A DNA stretch of 64,000 nucleotides. Source: Solea solea (Eukaryota; Chordata; Actinopteri; Pleuronectiformes; Soleidae). The stretch is from contig NC_081144.1 of assembly GCF_958295425.1 (NCBI RefSeq), positions 10,539,186 to 10,603,185 of the forward strand, in the 5' to 3' direction. Positions 37,620-50,243 of the stretch are shown piece after piece. The notes under the pieces are model-generated. The model saw only the letters and a list, made by a program, of their open reading frames with translations. It was not told where the DNA came from and made no database searches. Both the position numbers and the translations under genes were made by a program. Position 1 is the stretch's first letter. Each line of letters starts with the position of its first letter.

Positions 37620-38624
37620 GTGAAACTAATATCAAAAACCTATTTTTGCAGACCCTATTTTTACTTGAATGAACAATACTCTGTGATTGTCTACAGTTAG
37701 ATGAAGCTCACCCGTGCAGAAAAACTGGCACAGTACATTGTAACGCGTGTAGCGTCTTCTTCTCCATTTTGGCGTAGCATTGCAGCACCACTTACAGGCC
37801 TGGCATATGTACTACAGCGTTGTGAGTTGTTTTGGGGGGTTCCATGTGGATGGAGACATTTCCTGAAACTTTTTCAAAACAGCAAAGGAAGTTATTGTTT
37901 TGCCTCATTTCCCCGTGGATAGGGTCCTTTTTCTTGGCCCTAACCTTGACCTCAGTCCTATCCTGAAGTTAATGGTTAAGTGGTCTCAGATGTCTGGACC
38001 GTCCATCAACCAAAATAGAGGGTGCACTTGGAAACAAAATGAGGCCCTGGACATTGCAGAAACAGAGAATGCAAATATGTCAAATTTGTTGAATTATGGA
38101 GGAACTACAGAAGACAGAATGCAACAAAGTGCTCACAGATAAGTGGCAGCTTTTGCTGGAGGAAAATGTGTTTCTAAAATAGAATGAGTTTCTTTCGTGT
38201 GAGTCAGAGAGTCCTGGCCGATGACTGATGACTGAACAATTACTTCTGATGTTTCCAGCCATACAGTTTTCAAGTCAGTGATATTTTGTCTCAGTGAATA
38301 TTCTGTGTAATGTGACTTTTCCACTCAGCAGCACTGCGCCTTGTTTTATGGTCATATAACCTTAAATGTTAGTTCCAGCATTTTCTGTAAATGCTACATA
38401 TAGCTTTGTGATTAAATTACAAACCCGCCCACAGTTTGAGCCCTGGGCATCCATTAGTTTATGAGATCAGCATTATGAAACTGCAATTTTATTACAGTGC
38501 AGAGTAGCAGTGGAGACAGCCTGCAGCCAGGAATGACCCAAGTAAACCATGCTTCCTCACAGGACACTGACTTAATGTCTCCCTCAAGTTCAGTTTAATT
38601 ATCATAGTCTGAATCACTGATGGT
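37620..38624. other. Unassigned intergenic DNA
   Basis: Short plus-strand frames at 37.7-38.1 kb without domain content; nothing supported. Confidence 0.5.
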
Positions 38625-38922
38625 CACACGGTTGTTAAGGGGTTAGCACTCTTGCCTTTGCAGCAAGAAGACCTGTGTTCGAGTCCCATTTGGAACAAGG
38701 GCCTTTCTGCATGTGAGTTTGCATGCTCTCCCCGTGTGTGCATGGGTTTTCTCGCTTCCTCCCCACAGTCCAAAAACATGCAATATGGGGATTGAGTGTG
38801 AGAGTGGGAGTGGATGGTTGTTTGTCTATATATGTGGCCCTGCCATGGACTGGCAAACTGTCCAGGGTGCACCACACCTGTCGCCCTATGTCAGCTGAGA
38901 TTGGCACAGCACCCTCCTGATT
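38625..38922 (+). repeat. tRNA-head dispersed repeat, nearly full length
   Basis: Head ggggttagcactcttgcc with B-box-like gtgttcgagtccc, then gggcctttctgcatg, ctccccgtgtgtgcatgggt, cccacagtccaaaaacatgc, and a tail part with tgtccagggtgcacc and tatgtcagctgagattggc. The terminal gaatg tail is absent. Confidence 0.8.
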
Positions 38923-40522
38923 TGAAACTGTTTGTCAGCCAAAGGAAGTGATCTTGAAAGAGCAACATTAGGCAACTAGCTCAAATATTTTAATGATACT
39001 GTTTTGTAATCAAGAGAATGGTGCGTCTTTCATTCCCACTCTGCCCCCCGTTCGTAAAAAGCAATGTGTCAGCACTTTATAGACATATAAACAGTATGTT
39101 GTTCTCAAAACTACTGCTCACCTTATGAACCAGCATTTAATTGGTCACTGGTTGCCCCAAAATGACCAAAAACTTTCTTTGCAGTCTGTTCAAAAAAGTT
39201 TAGAACAAAGAGAGTTTTAATGAAATGAATTAGCATAGTGACCTCGATCTTGATATTGCTGAATTTAAGGAAATTGTGAAAAATGTGGTTAGAGTATCTA
39301 AAAATGTCAAGACCATATCGGGGTATAGACCATATATATGTATTAATATAAAACACTTCTAACATAGAAATTCACCTTTTAATGTTGTCATTCCGACACT
39401 TAACACTACCTCATACCCTCTTACAATACACAACTTCCTGTTACCTCCATGTCTACCTTAAAACACAAAGCAAATGTGCGATCACATTTGTACGGTACAG
39501 TTCAGCTATAATTTCTGGGGCAGACCTCCAATGAAACATCAGAGTGAAGAAGGAAGTATTTGGTACTACTAATTAGGTTTTGCCTTTTAATGTGTGCATT
39601 AGTCACAAATGGATCTTCACTGCCATGATGTCATCAAACTAGATCTTCTAATATTGTTTTAAATGAGAGACCACCATTCTGTGCATTTAACATCAGACAG
39701 ATTTTAAACTCTAGGTCTTGTTAACACATTGTCTAAAGGTAACCTACCCTATCTCTCTCTGTCTATATTTCTCTCTGATTCCTTTTTTTTTCCTTCCAGC
39801 CATTCTTCTGTTCAACGACCTCCTGATCAGTATTCATACAGAGTCGCGTAGTCTCCTCTCTGGAAGCAGGGATCAGTGAGAGGTGACATCTGAAAAGGTC
39901 TCAGGGGACTGGGATCAAATGTTGGAAGAGATGGGAAAGTGGGATAGAGTGAGGAATACAAGGAAGCATAAAATGAGGGAGGAAAAAGAGGAAATGAAAG
40001 AAACAGAACAAATCAGCTTTATGTAGCATAGAAATAAAATATAAATTGCAGAACAAAGATTATGTAAGCAGCCAAACAGAGAAAATAAATGAAAGGATGA
40101 TGCCATGGTTAGCACTTCTGCTTCTGGACATATGGCAATGCATTCATGCTGCAAGGTAATGTGATAAATAAGAATAAAGCAGTCAGAGGACAAGGCAGAC
40201 ATGGTCTGTGACCATGGCCTCATCATCAATGCAGCGTGATAGAAGGACAATTAGACAGAGAAACACATACACAGTCAAATAACAGGTCTCTAAGAGCAGC
40301 ACTACCCAACTCCCCCTCCTTTTCCATTTATCACTGATCGTACAGATGCAGCGTGGAGTGGGTGACCAGTGTTCCTCGCTATTTTTCCTCTCTATCTGAG
40401 AGCCCTGTTATAAAAGAGGGGGCAAAGCCTGATTTATTCATTGTGGCTCTTAGACAGTGGTCCGACATTGTACTGTGAGAAAGCTTAAAAGACGTCTGTT
40501 GTCATGGTCTTTCAACCACAGA
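38923..40522. other. Unassigned intergenic DNA
   Basis: AT-rich; no repeat or gene recognised. Confidence 0.5.
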
Positions 40523-40745
40523 TACACTATGTGGATAAACGTATTCCGACGCCCGGCCACTACACAAACATGGACTGTAATGACATTAGTGAAACCATGT
40601 CTTTATAGTCCTTGCTTTGTGCACTGGGGCACAATCATGTCGGAATAGAAAAGAGCCTTCTTCAAACTGCTGCCGCTAAGTTGGAAGCATAGCATTGTTC
40701 AATATGTCTTGATATGCTAAAGAGGATGTTGAAGATCTCATATAA
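40523..40745 (-). pseudogene. Tc1/mariner relic of a second family
   Basis: Left end tacactatgtggataaacgt resembles the terminal repeat of a common teleost Tc1-like element. On the minus strand about 40573-40715 reads FLFRHDCAPVHKARTIKTW, the block around the second catalytic Asp, preceded by AYQDILNNAMLPT and a stop. The remaining transposase and the other terminus are gone. Confidence 0.75.
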
Positions 40746-43565
40746 CGAAGACCTTCGCTTTAATAGACAGACAAAAGCACATATATAGCACATACTCTTG
40801 TCTGTAGGAGGATAGTTTTGTGATCAGGTTTCTTTGTCACTTCACTTGATTATTGTTTGCTTTCACTTTTTTTCCACTTTGTTTGTACGCTCAGGCTTTA
40901 CAGCGAGGCAGAAAATCAATACAGGAGACTGATAGAGGTAGAAGGAGCCAGAGCACTGGACAAATACTTACTCTGTACGAAGCAGAAAATGGAGAGCTGA
41001 ATGTGGGGGAGATAGATGAGTTGTCCTGATCTCCCATATTACTCTTAATAATTGGATTTTTGAGGGGATTATTTTTGATTTAGTTTTTAATACCAGAGCT
41101 TGTATTTTGTAGATATTTAGCACAAGTTAGCTGAATGAACCAATGTCATCACACACTGTCCCTCTGTAAAGTGTGTTCATTTTCTTTGTACATTGTTTTA
41201 TTATCCTATGATCCTATGTTTTCATGTTTATGATTTTAATGTACAGTGGACACTGCATTAATAGTTGGTCCTTATGAACATATAATTTGTATGCCGTGAA
41301 CTGTATCTGAAATATTTCTTTTAAAAAGAGTCTATACTTGGACAGCTCTCGGTATGCACTGTTCTCACATGCGTAAGTGTGTAATGAAGAGAGACCAAAT
41401 TGTGTTTGTGTGTCTAAAAATATTAACTTTAATGATTGATGAAGACAGCCGAAACATATTCCTCTCACAAGCAATTTTATCAGACAAAAGCTACTTTCAT
41501 TTTACTGGGGACATTTGGTGCAATTCTTTATTTGTGTAGCTGAAACTGTGTCAAACCGAGGTGGACAGAATAAGTTTCATTATTTTCAACATTTGCAAAC
41601 TTCCAGTTATGGAAGGTTTTATAGATGTGTATTTCAATAAAAATAGTAAAATCTATGTTGTTGTTTTTTTTACTTGTCTTGTATTACCTTTTATAAAAAG
41701 AATCTAGTTCTTTGTAGTTTGAGGTTCAGCTGATTTACCAGGTCTAACCGAGCATTAAAGCTTTTCTTTTCGGTCAGGCTGATATGTGGGTGTTCTTTTG
41801 ATCAGCTTGATGAAAATACCATCTCTCTATGTGGGTTATAGTCAAAACAAACCATGCCACTTTCAATTCAGGTTTTCATGCAGGTATTCATTTGAAATGC
41901 CCTCTTCTGTGGGCTCCATATACCTGAGACACTGACACTGCTACTCATGCATGCAGAGAGAGACAAAGAAATACACATGTACATACAAATGTGAAACACA
42001 CCCACACTCTAACCCATGGGAATACATGCAATATAATACAACAACCACTTGCAAAGAAACTAGACAGAAATGACAGTACATGTTGTCTATGAAGTAGCCT
42101 CGTTACATTTTTATCTTTATTTTTATGTTAAATCAAAATAAAGCACACTAAAACAGTACATTCAAAGGTAGGTTGACACATAGTCATGAAAGGCTTAAAC
42201 CTGGGTGAGGAACAGCCAGACTCTGCTACCAAGGTGAGGTTGCAGTACAGCAACAATACAAATGTAGTTATACTACATCAGCACAAAGAATCGGGCAACG
42301 TTGAGGTCTGTAGCTACAGTGCAGCCAAGGAAGCTTAGCATGGCAGATGAAAGACACATCATGCTTATGAAGCAAGTTAATGCAGGTGCGCTCTTTCCTT
42401 CCCCCTCCGCTCCCAATCTATCACTGATTAAGTCAACCTGATAAAGGTAGGCAATACCATGCTTGTCTTTCTCTTGCTCTTTGGCTTTGAGCCCCCCCCC
42501 CCACTTCCTGGTCACTTCCTCTTCCGGTTTCCCTCTGCCTACTTCGTGTGTGTGACATTTACCCAAGAAATGTCATCCTTTTCATCATCTCTTCCTGTTT
42601 ACTGCTCTCCAGGTAGAAATGAAGGCAGCACACCTGAGTTTAGACGGCTTAGACCCTGTCACTGACTATGTTGACATGCACACACCACGGCAGTTACAGA
42701 ACCTGTTTACATGAACAATGACCGGCAATACCCCGATCATATTCCTGTATACATGACACCCTGTAGAGCTTGCTACCCAGCCAAACAATGCATCCGTGCT
42801 TAGCCCCGCAATATTTAGGTAAAGATGGAGCTGTTTTTTCCCTCTGTGTGTGCACTGCTTTAAATCATTATCACCATCATTTGAAAACCAAGAATGGTAT
42901 CGCAAACATCTCATGTGCCCAGAAGACAAGTGCCCCACCAGAACACCCGCGGACTGTAGATGAAGGAAAACCCTGTGATGTAAACGTGGTCTCTGACACT
43001 CACTCTACAAAAGTCGTTCTTCATTGCTTTCCTCTTGGCAGCATATTTACACCTACCTACACTATTAATTTGGAGGTTTTAATGTATTGAGGCTCTGAAT
43101 TTGTGACATAAACTGGGAGACAATATCAAAAACACTTGAATCCCATAAACAGGCAGGACCAAACACAGTGAGGCACTCGGAGCGAGGGAAACAAATCAGA
43201 CAAGGACAAGGCAAAACTCAAAACACCAACAATACAAAATCAGGACAAAGAGCAACATACTAACACAAGGAAAATTCAAGAAAGCAAAGCACACCAAAGT
43301 AACAAATATATTAGCTGTGTCTCAATTCACCACACCTGGAGGATGCAGCGTCCAAGTGGGGGGAGAAGGAAGTCTGGCACTGTGTGAAATGAGACTGTTT
43401 TGCCCACACAGCTCATAGTTGCATCACCAATTTCCCTTCTTCTTTTAAATGATGCCCTCCACAGTTCAAAGTCCTCAATCACAGTTCTTCCCACCCCCTA
43501 AAAAAAGTTATTACTTGTGCCGAGCTAAAAGCCTTGTCACATTTGACCGTACCAAAGTTATCTCT
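40746..43565. other. Unassigned intergenic DNA, 2.8 kb
   Basis: Poly-C run at 42491-42502 within a C-rich patch; a few short frames without domain content. Confidence 0.5.
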
Positions 43566-43654
43566 ATGTCCTATGTCAGCTGGGATTGGCACCAGCGCCC
43601 CCCTGTGACCCTCATGTCGAGGATAAAGCGGTAGAAGATGAATGAGTGTGAGTG
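43566..43654 (+). repeat. tRNA-head dispersed repeat, tail fragment
   Basis: tatgtcagctgggattggca, then gcgcccccctgtgaccctca, ggataaagcggtagaagatg and aatgagtg. 5'-truncated, as LINE-mobilised elements often are. Confidence 0.75.
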
Positions 43655-43881
43655 TATTATTTACTAGCAAAGCCAGATGGTGTCCTATGAGCCTATCATT
43701 TCACACTGATCACATTGTTCAGACAGAAGCTTTGACAAGGCAGGAGTATGAGAATAAAAAAATCATGTTTGTCTTTATTACTATTTCTGATATTTTAATT
43801 ATTTGGGCTTGAAACCAGCACCAACCAGGAGATATGCACTATAAACACCCCCAGTGGCTGGATATCTCAGGAACTTTGAGG

Positions 43882-43960
43882 TTAAGTGTCTTGTCTCGGG
43901 ATGCATCTGCGTGTAGATTAGAGCCAGGGATCAAACTCAGATTTCAGATTAGCAGATGAC
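43882..43960 (-). repeat. Dispersed teleost SINE-like repeat fragment (inverted)
   Basis: ggttaagtgtcttgtctcgg is the reverse complement of the hallmark seen at 11.57 kb, followed by agggatcaaactcagat, like the usual neighbouring 'ggatcgaaccc' block. Confidence 0.5.
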
Positions 43961-45120
43961 TTGATGAAAATGCAGCATCTCACATTTCTGTTTCTAGAGC
44001 ACAAACCACACACAAGTGCTCAAAAGTTATTCTATTACAGCTGCACTTGAGTAAAATGAGGTGAAGATGTCATCATTGGGAAGCCTGACATAGATGAAAA
44101 ATGCAGAGTTGGATACATTCATATATACAATTTCAAATCATGATGGGGTGAAAAGTACACATTTATAAATGAGAGCTAAGTGTGGGGATGTGTTTATAGA
44201 AAGATGTCACCTAACCTCTGAAGCCCACTGCTGAAACACTTGAACCTGAGACCAAGCAGTCAGTGGTAAGATGAATTATGAAGCCTTTTTGAGTCCAGTG
44301 CTACAGCAGTACTGCAGAGTACTCTGCAAATAACAGCGACATGTTGCCTTTAGTGTCATTTAAAGGTCACTATAAAGCTTTTAGTAAGTCCTGGTTCTCT
44401 TTCCATTTCACAACCCTCCGACCACTGATACATGCACTTCTTCTCAGTTAAATATTAATTAATAACAATTAGGCTGTTGGGAATGTTGAGGCAAGGAGAG
44501 CTCTGTTAAAAAAAATAGATTTTAGTATTTGTAATGTTTTTCAGGCTCTCACATACATCCACTCACAGGAGTGAAACAGATTTCCCTATGGTATGAATAA
44601 AGGTATGTAAAATGTGGTCTGCCCTCAATGAACGCTAAGGTAAAATAAGTGACCCACAAATGGAATGATGAACAGTTTAGAGATGGTATATGATTATCTA
44701 TAGGAGAAATGTGACTGTGGGTAGGAAAGCCTGCATATGGAATGGAATGGAAAAAAAAACCAAAAAAAAAATCAGTATCAGTGGTTGCAAAGTGAATGTC
44801 TTATAAAACTGCATGTATTGATGCCTCCTTTCAGAAGCACAGTTTCACTTTTATTCCTTTAAGGAAGATGCCATTTGTATGTGTGTGCAATAAGAGGAAG
44901 ATCAGTCTACTCTGTTATGATCCTCAATGGATCTGAGAAGACAAAGTTTGACAGGTCAGATAGGTGCCGTCTGGATGAAAAGTCTGATCTCTATACTTTG
45001 TGCATTGTAACATTGGATTTAAAAGTCATCCAGGTGGCATATACTCCTTCTATCCAGAAGTGTCAATTCATTCAGCAATGATTCATGGGATGTGTCCAAG
45101 GGAGGAGATGAAGACCCACT
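43961..45120. other. Unassigned intergenic DNA
   Basis: A-rich homopolymers near 44753-44770. Nothing recognised. Confidence 0.5.
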
Positions 45121-45237
45121 CACACATACACATATGTGCTTTAGTGGGGACCAAAGCAGGTGAACGTCGCTGTTCAACAAACATGAAGAGAATGGACGTT
45201 CGGCTGCTTTGTTCCCCACTCACGTGTATGTGTGTGC
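45121..45237. repeat. Long imperfect hairpin (about 50-bp arms)
   Basis: Left arm begins cacacatacacatatgtgct, then gtggggaccaaagcaggtga and acgtc. The right arm, reverse-complemented, begins cacacacatacacgtga, then gtggggaacaaagcagccga and acgtcc. A loop of about 15-20 bases lies near 45176-45192. Looks like a small MITE or the remains of a folded repeat. Confidence 0.75.
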
Positions 45238-45449
45238 AGGTGTAGGACACCTTCAGCAGACATACCAAAACAAATCCTGAACAGAAAACTGAGAGTCTTT
45301 GCTCAATAATTCTTTACTCCACAGCTGTTCTATTTTTCCACAAATTCTCAGCTGCTACTATTTTCCTACATACAGTACATAATGTGTGAAAAGGAGAAAC
45401 ACTGCATTTGCTTTACTTGCACTTTAAAATGTTGCAGGAGAAGCCGGGA

Positions 45450-45645
45450 CAAGTTGCCAGTCCAACATACAGCAACATTCACCATGTCCAATTAACCTGC
45501 CTCCAGTTGCCTAAGGCTGGAGTACCTGCAGAACAATCATACAAGAGAACCTGCACACTTCACACCGAGAGGTCAAACTGAGAACCTTCCTGGGGTGTTA
45601 GCATCAGTACCAACTTTTCTGCCCACTTTGGCGGTTATGATTGTG
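45450..45645 (-). repeat. tRNA-head dispersed repeat, highly diverged
   Basis: Reads acaagttgccagtccaacat, ccaattaacctgcct, ctggagtacctgcagaa, agaacctgcacacttcacac, gaggtcaaactgagaacctt and gtgttagcatcagtac in the same order as the minus-orientation consensus. No tail. Confidence 0.5.
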
Positions 45646-45779
45646 GATTTTTTATGTATTTATTCATTTATTGATTGATTGATTTAAATTGCTTTTATTG
45701 TATGTAAGTAACCATTCTGGGTTTAAATTGACTTTGCATTTCATATTTTTTGCAAAGCCAGGTAGAGCACATAGCATTT

Positions 45780-46250
45780 ATCTCTCTCCCTTTCTCCCTC
45801 ACCTAGGTTTCCTTGCAGATACTGATGATGATTGGGTTCCACCTGAGCTGGTAGTGGGGGGGAGCTGATTGGTTCCCGGTCACTGAGGCAGCCACTCATC
45901 CTCCAGGAGTTGACTATATAAGGCAGGCTTGGTGAGGTATGTGGTGGGAGGAAAGACATCGACCAGCTTGGAGAAAGCCTTGATAGCAGCACATGTTAGA
46001 AACACTAGGGTGCCACTGCTGTGTTTTGAGTAGGGCTAGACTGGGTTTCTTTTTGGTTTGTTTTTAATTGGTGAGGGCTAGGCTTATATGTATGTTTTGT
46101 TTTTCGGGGACCTCACCCTTTTCCTTTCCTCCCCACATATGTTCTTTTTTTTCCATTATTACAAAAACACTGAGGTCTTTTTTTGTACACAAAAAAAACA
46201 AAAAAACCTTTTAAAAATGACTCATTCCACTTAGGTCCACCTGGGGGGTT
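45780..46250 (+). promoter_or_regulatory. Promoter-like segment, possibly from an unclassified retroelement
   Basis: A G-rich block with gattgggttccacctgagct, a second ctgattggttcccggtcac (two CCAAT-type attgg boxes at about 45830 and 45868) and a TATA box gactatataaggcagg at about 45914-45928, followed by leader-like text and pyrimidine-rich sequence. No open frame follows. The spacing is textbook, but this could be an LTR rather than a host promoter. Confidence 0.3.
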
Positions 46251-46849
46251 GTAATAGTTACAAAGATTTTTTATTTTTTTTGGCAAAGGTGTGGCTTCTC
46301 ACGTACAACATAGTAGTAGTAATCATAAAAAATATAAACCGTTAAGTGTATACATTTCGTCTTATCAGTTCACCGTCATCTGTCCTTCGCTGTAACCAAA
46401 CAATTGCAATGCAAAGACACTGGTGTGAAATAACCTTTTAAAAAATGGTACCAAATGTTTAGGGTGACAGGCTCCATTAAATGTGATGGACAATTGTTGC
46501 TTCCTTATTTGAATGCAGTTCATGAGAGAGCTGAGAATGATGGAAGGTCTGTGTTCGTGCAGTATATAAGAATGTATATGAGAGAGTGAGAGTGGGATAG
46601 ACTCTCTGTGCACATGTCTCACCTTCAGCTACACACTGCCATCTACAGTTGCCTGGTGTGTGTTTTTTGTGACCACTTGTTATTCAAATATATATCTGTC
46701 TGTAATCATCAAAATGCTCATATGGAGGTGAGTAAAGTATAATGAGAACTGTCCAGTAATACTTAAATATCGTGAAAATAATGTATACCAGTTGTCAACT
46801 TTTTGTATCAATGTTTTATTGAAATGTGAAACAAATCACACAGACACAC
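46251..46849. other. Unassigned intergenic DNA
   Basis: AT-rich; nothing recognised. Confidence 0.5.
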
Positions 46850-47097
46850 GCACACACACGCACACAGGTTAGTGCAGCTATTCTTCTCATGACTTCCATT
46901 CTTTTGGACATCATAAACAAAGCATCATCCCTAACCTTAACAATAACCACTGCTTAACCCTACCCTTAATCTGACAGCAATGGAAGTCTTAGCCTTAAAC
47001 TTAACCAGTTCCTCAGAAATGAGGCTCGGCCTCATTACGACCATGTTTTGATCTCCATGGGGACTGGTCCTGGCAAGATCAGTTTTTATGCAGGAAA

Positions 47098-47132
<35 letters not shown>
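46850..47132 (-). repeat. CA-anchored dispersed repeat, related 'taaccctaa' type
   Basis: Short CA runs at 46840-46866, ccctaaccttaacaataacc and cttaaccctacccttaatct, gatctccatggggactggtc, ending in (CA)n at 47100-47132. It resembles the family of repeats built around 'aaccctaac' and 'ggggac' that flank CA runs in fish. Confidence 0.6.
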
Positions 47133-47134
<2 letters not shown>

Positions 47135-47235
47135 AATAGTATGAGTATCTATATGGACGAACACTGTCCCCTAGTGACAAAAATGCTTCATCACAAACTC
47201 TCTTAACATGTTATAACAAGCACTTGGTGGCACTA

Positions 47236-47405
47236 GACCGGGATTTCTCACTGCCCTGCATGATTTAGATGTTTCCCTGCTCCAGCACACCTGATTCACA
47301 GCTCATCAGCAAGCACTGCAGAAGCCTGATAACGACCGATTACTTTGAATCAGGTGTGTTGGAGCAAGGACACTTCGAAAAAGGTTTATGGTGGACTGGT
47401 GGCTG
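47236..47405 (-). mobile_element. Short non-autonomous hAT-type element, copy 3 (inverted, degraded)
   Basis: Carries gcacacctgattc and gaatcaggtgtgttggagca around 'gcagaagcctgataacgacc', matching the reverse complement of the copies at 1.0 and 1.4 kb. Both outer termini are damaged. Confidence 0.7.
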
Positions 47406-47559
47406 GTTAAAAATACAACCTACAGAATTTGCGTTAATGGGTTAATTCACCCACCACAGGTTTGGCTACACATTGGTTAATAAGAGCCCACAGAGGAACT
47501 GTTTATCATTTAAGGAAAATTCATGCTTATCTGTCACACAAATTTAGAATCATAAACGC

Positions 47560-47950
47560 AGTGCCTAAGCTAACCTAAACCTAAACCTAAAATCCTTTCA
47601 AGGTTGTGGTGACCGGACAAAATGTTCCACAAGGTCAAAATGTCCTCATAAAGATACGTTTTCTGGACCTGGAGATATAAATTCAAGTACACTCTCGTTT
47701 CCATGACTTCAGAGGACATTACATTGACTTACACTCATTTCCTGGAGAGTTACTGTAACCTTATCCATAACCATTACTGTCCAAAAGCTAACCTTAACCC
47801 AACCCAAACCTCCATGTCTTACCTTAAAATGCAATCATTTACATAATGGGGACTTGCTTTTTGTCCCCATAAGAAAGACAAGTCCCCATAATGTGACTGT
47901 GTAAACATATTTACATCTCCACATAAGACGCATGGATACTCAGTGTGTGT
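47560..47950. repeat. 'ggggac/taacct' dispersed repeat
   Basis: aacctaaacctaaacctaaa, aaggtcaaaatgtcctcata, gaggacattacattgactta, gtaaccttatccataaccat, and two short inverted blocks tggggacttgctttttgtcc / aagtccccata. Recalled as a common teleost non-coding repeat. Confidence 0.6.
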
Positions 47951-48290
47951 CACACTGTAGCGCCTCCCTTTTAAAACCCCTTTAAAGGCTTGTTGAGATT
48001 AAATCTGTGAACTTTTCTCGTGATAAGATGCTATGACCACTAAACCGTTGTGCTTCTGATTAAGTCGCCTATGTAAAGAAGCTCTCTGGTGACCCTGACA
48101 TTGACCTAAACCCCAGTTTGGAACTGATAAGAACAACAACACATCCTAACCATCAAGGGATATATCATCTTTATTCATCTATTTTTTGCAACGTTCATTC
48201 CCACTGTAAATCTAGATGGGCCATGTGTTTCTTATGGAAACAAATGTCTACGTATCAACTTATCAATATATCAAAACTCCTTTCTATGAA

Positions 48291-48383
48291 TATATATATA
48301 TATATGTATGTATTTATATATATATATACTTATATGTATATGTATATATGTGTATATATATATGTGTGTGTGTGTATATATAA
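48291..48383. repeat. AT/GT compound microsatellite
   Basis: tatata and tatgtgtg runs. Open frames on both strands here are repeat artefacts. Confidence 0.95.
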
Positions 48384-48620
48384 ATAATTTAAGAAGACAA
48401 AGTGGAAAAAAAGGTTTATTAACAATATAATCAATGCCATGATTTTTATTCATATTACAGAATGCATAAAAGACAAGGATTCATAGTAACCAACTGGAAT
48501 TGTATTTCATTTTTCTTTTGTATGACACAAGTTTTACTTATGAAGGACATTTGACCATACATCACTATGACAATGAAGCACAGAGTTGCCATTTTTATTG
48601 TTGTGACTGTATACAGTATA

Positions 48621-48682
48621 TACACTGATCAGCCACAGCATTAAAATAGGTAACTGGATTTAATGTTGTGGCTGATTGTTAA
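48621..48682. mobile_element. Minimal inverted-repeat remnant of a Tc1-like element
   Basis: tacactgatcagccacagca then ttaaaat; after nine bases, ggatttaatgttgtggctga then ttgttaa. The arms are near reverse complements of about 24 bp. The tacactgatcagccac end is recalled as a teleost Tc1-like terminus, so this looks like two termini with the entire interior lost. Confidence 0.6.
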
Positions 48683-50109
48683 TTCCTCTATAAAGTTAAA
48701 CAATAATAATAATCATGATCATAATAATAAACTTTTTTAACATTCCAAACACTTTTGTTTTTGCACTCAGAGCAAAACAAACAAAGCAATAATATACACC
48801 ACATGTTTGCTAAATCACAGCAGCAAGCTGTTATTTACAACATGATGCACTGGAGAAAAGGAAAACAAACTCTTATACGGTTGCAATAAAGGTTAAACGA
48901 GGAAATATGTCTAAGTATGTACCTCCCTCTCTCCATTCAACTCAGCAGGGTTGAAATGTGTGATAAGCTCTGGGTGCATTTTTTAAGGTAATGCCACCCT
49001 GTCGTCAACAGGGGGCAACAAAAGGTTGCTCACAAAAATAAAGACTTATTGTGAAGAATAAAAATATTTTAGATAGCCCTCCTGTCCCATGCCTGTCAAC
49101 ATCAGGCCTACAGTATTGTTGTCAGAGTTGGCAAGGTTCCTTTTATTCATTAATTTCACACATACATACATTAAATGTACTTAAACTGAAAGATATAATT
49201 GAAATGTTCTAGGCTTAAATCTTTCCAGTCATATTTAAATTTGAACTCAAACATCTCCACAAAAATGGAACTGATTGGCCTATAACAGCGTAGTGTAAAA
49301 GTTGACTTATTTGCATACATCGTCACATAATAATTAAGTTATCCAACCAACTTAAACTTGTTTTTAAAGCACTTCTTTCCTTTCTTTTTTGCAACACATA
49401 TGATGAACAATTTAAAAACAAAACACCTGTGGTCCCAACATGCATCCCGTCACCCTGCAACCCTGACTATTCGCACGATGTGGATTTGATTGACGGCATG
49501 CAAATCAGTGATGTTGTTTAAAGTGGATTTTCTTCACACAGCAGATGCTCTGCCCTCGCTGACGCTCCTCTGTCCTCTGAATTCAGAGAATGTCACAGCT
49601 GTTTGCAGTGGCTCATCTCAGCTTGCTGCCTTGTAATTTGATTGTTTTGTTTTTTCTTTTCTGACATCTTAAAATTGGCCTCAACCTGTAGTTAATGGCC
49701 AGTTCATCAGAAAATTCTACTGACAGTGACAGCATATGTGTTATTTCCTGCTGTGAGTATTAAACCGTAGCCATTCTCCTTTCCTGTTGCAAACAACGTT
49801 GTCAATTTACAATTGTTTCCGTACTCTCATAGCATCCATAAGCTGCACTAGGCAAATTCAGTAAAATATATATTCCAGCTGTAAGGTTTACTTCAGCTTT
49901 TATATCTTCTCCTCATATAGAGTAAATTATTAATTAATTCCAAGCATAACCCTAAATTGGATCCCTTATTAAAAGAAGTTTCAAGACCTTTATGATTTTT
50001 GTTTTCACGTCCCTTTGGTTTACGAAAAGCATTACAATCATATTTGCCCTAGAGAGCGCGTTATGCGGAGTTTACAGGCAGAATATTAGGCGTAGAGCAT
50101 ATATTAAAA
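48683..50109. other. Downstream flank of npbwr2
   Basis: AT-rich, no open frame above background. Could include longer 3' UTR forms if the first poly(A) signal is skipped. Confidence 0.5.
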
Positions 50110-50115
50110 TTTATT
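50110..50115 (-). terminator. Candidate poly(A) signal of npbwr2
   Basis: AATAAA on the minus strand, about 130 bp beyond the receptor stop codon. It is the nearest canonical hexamer downstream, so it would give a short 3' UTR. Other hexamers occur further down in this AT-rich DNA, so usage is unproven. Confidence 0.45.
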
Positions 50116-50243
50116 TAGCTGCTATCATGTAAAACTGTGCAAAGTTGCCTAGTGCAGCTTGAACAAACCAAGCTAAATGGCAGTCATACCATTCCATGTG
50201 TGCGCTCCCTCAGTAAGTCACTGTACGCGTCTGTGTCAGACAT

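Noticed and set aside
47575..47592. Interstitial telomere-like run
   Set aside because: Only three 'aacctaa' units inside a dispersed 'ggggac' repeat; not a TTAGGG array.
48118..48453. Frames rich in I, Y and V on both strands
   Set aside because: Translation of a TATA/TATG microsatellite.
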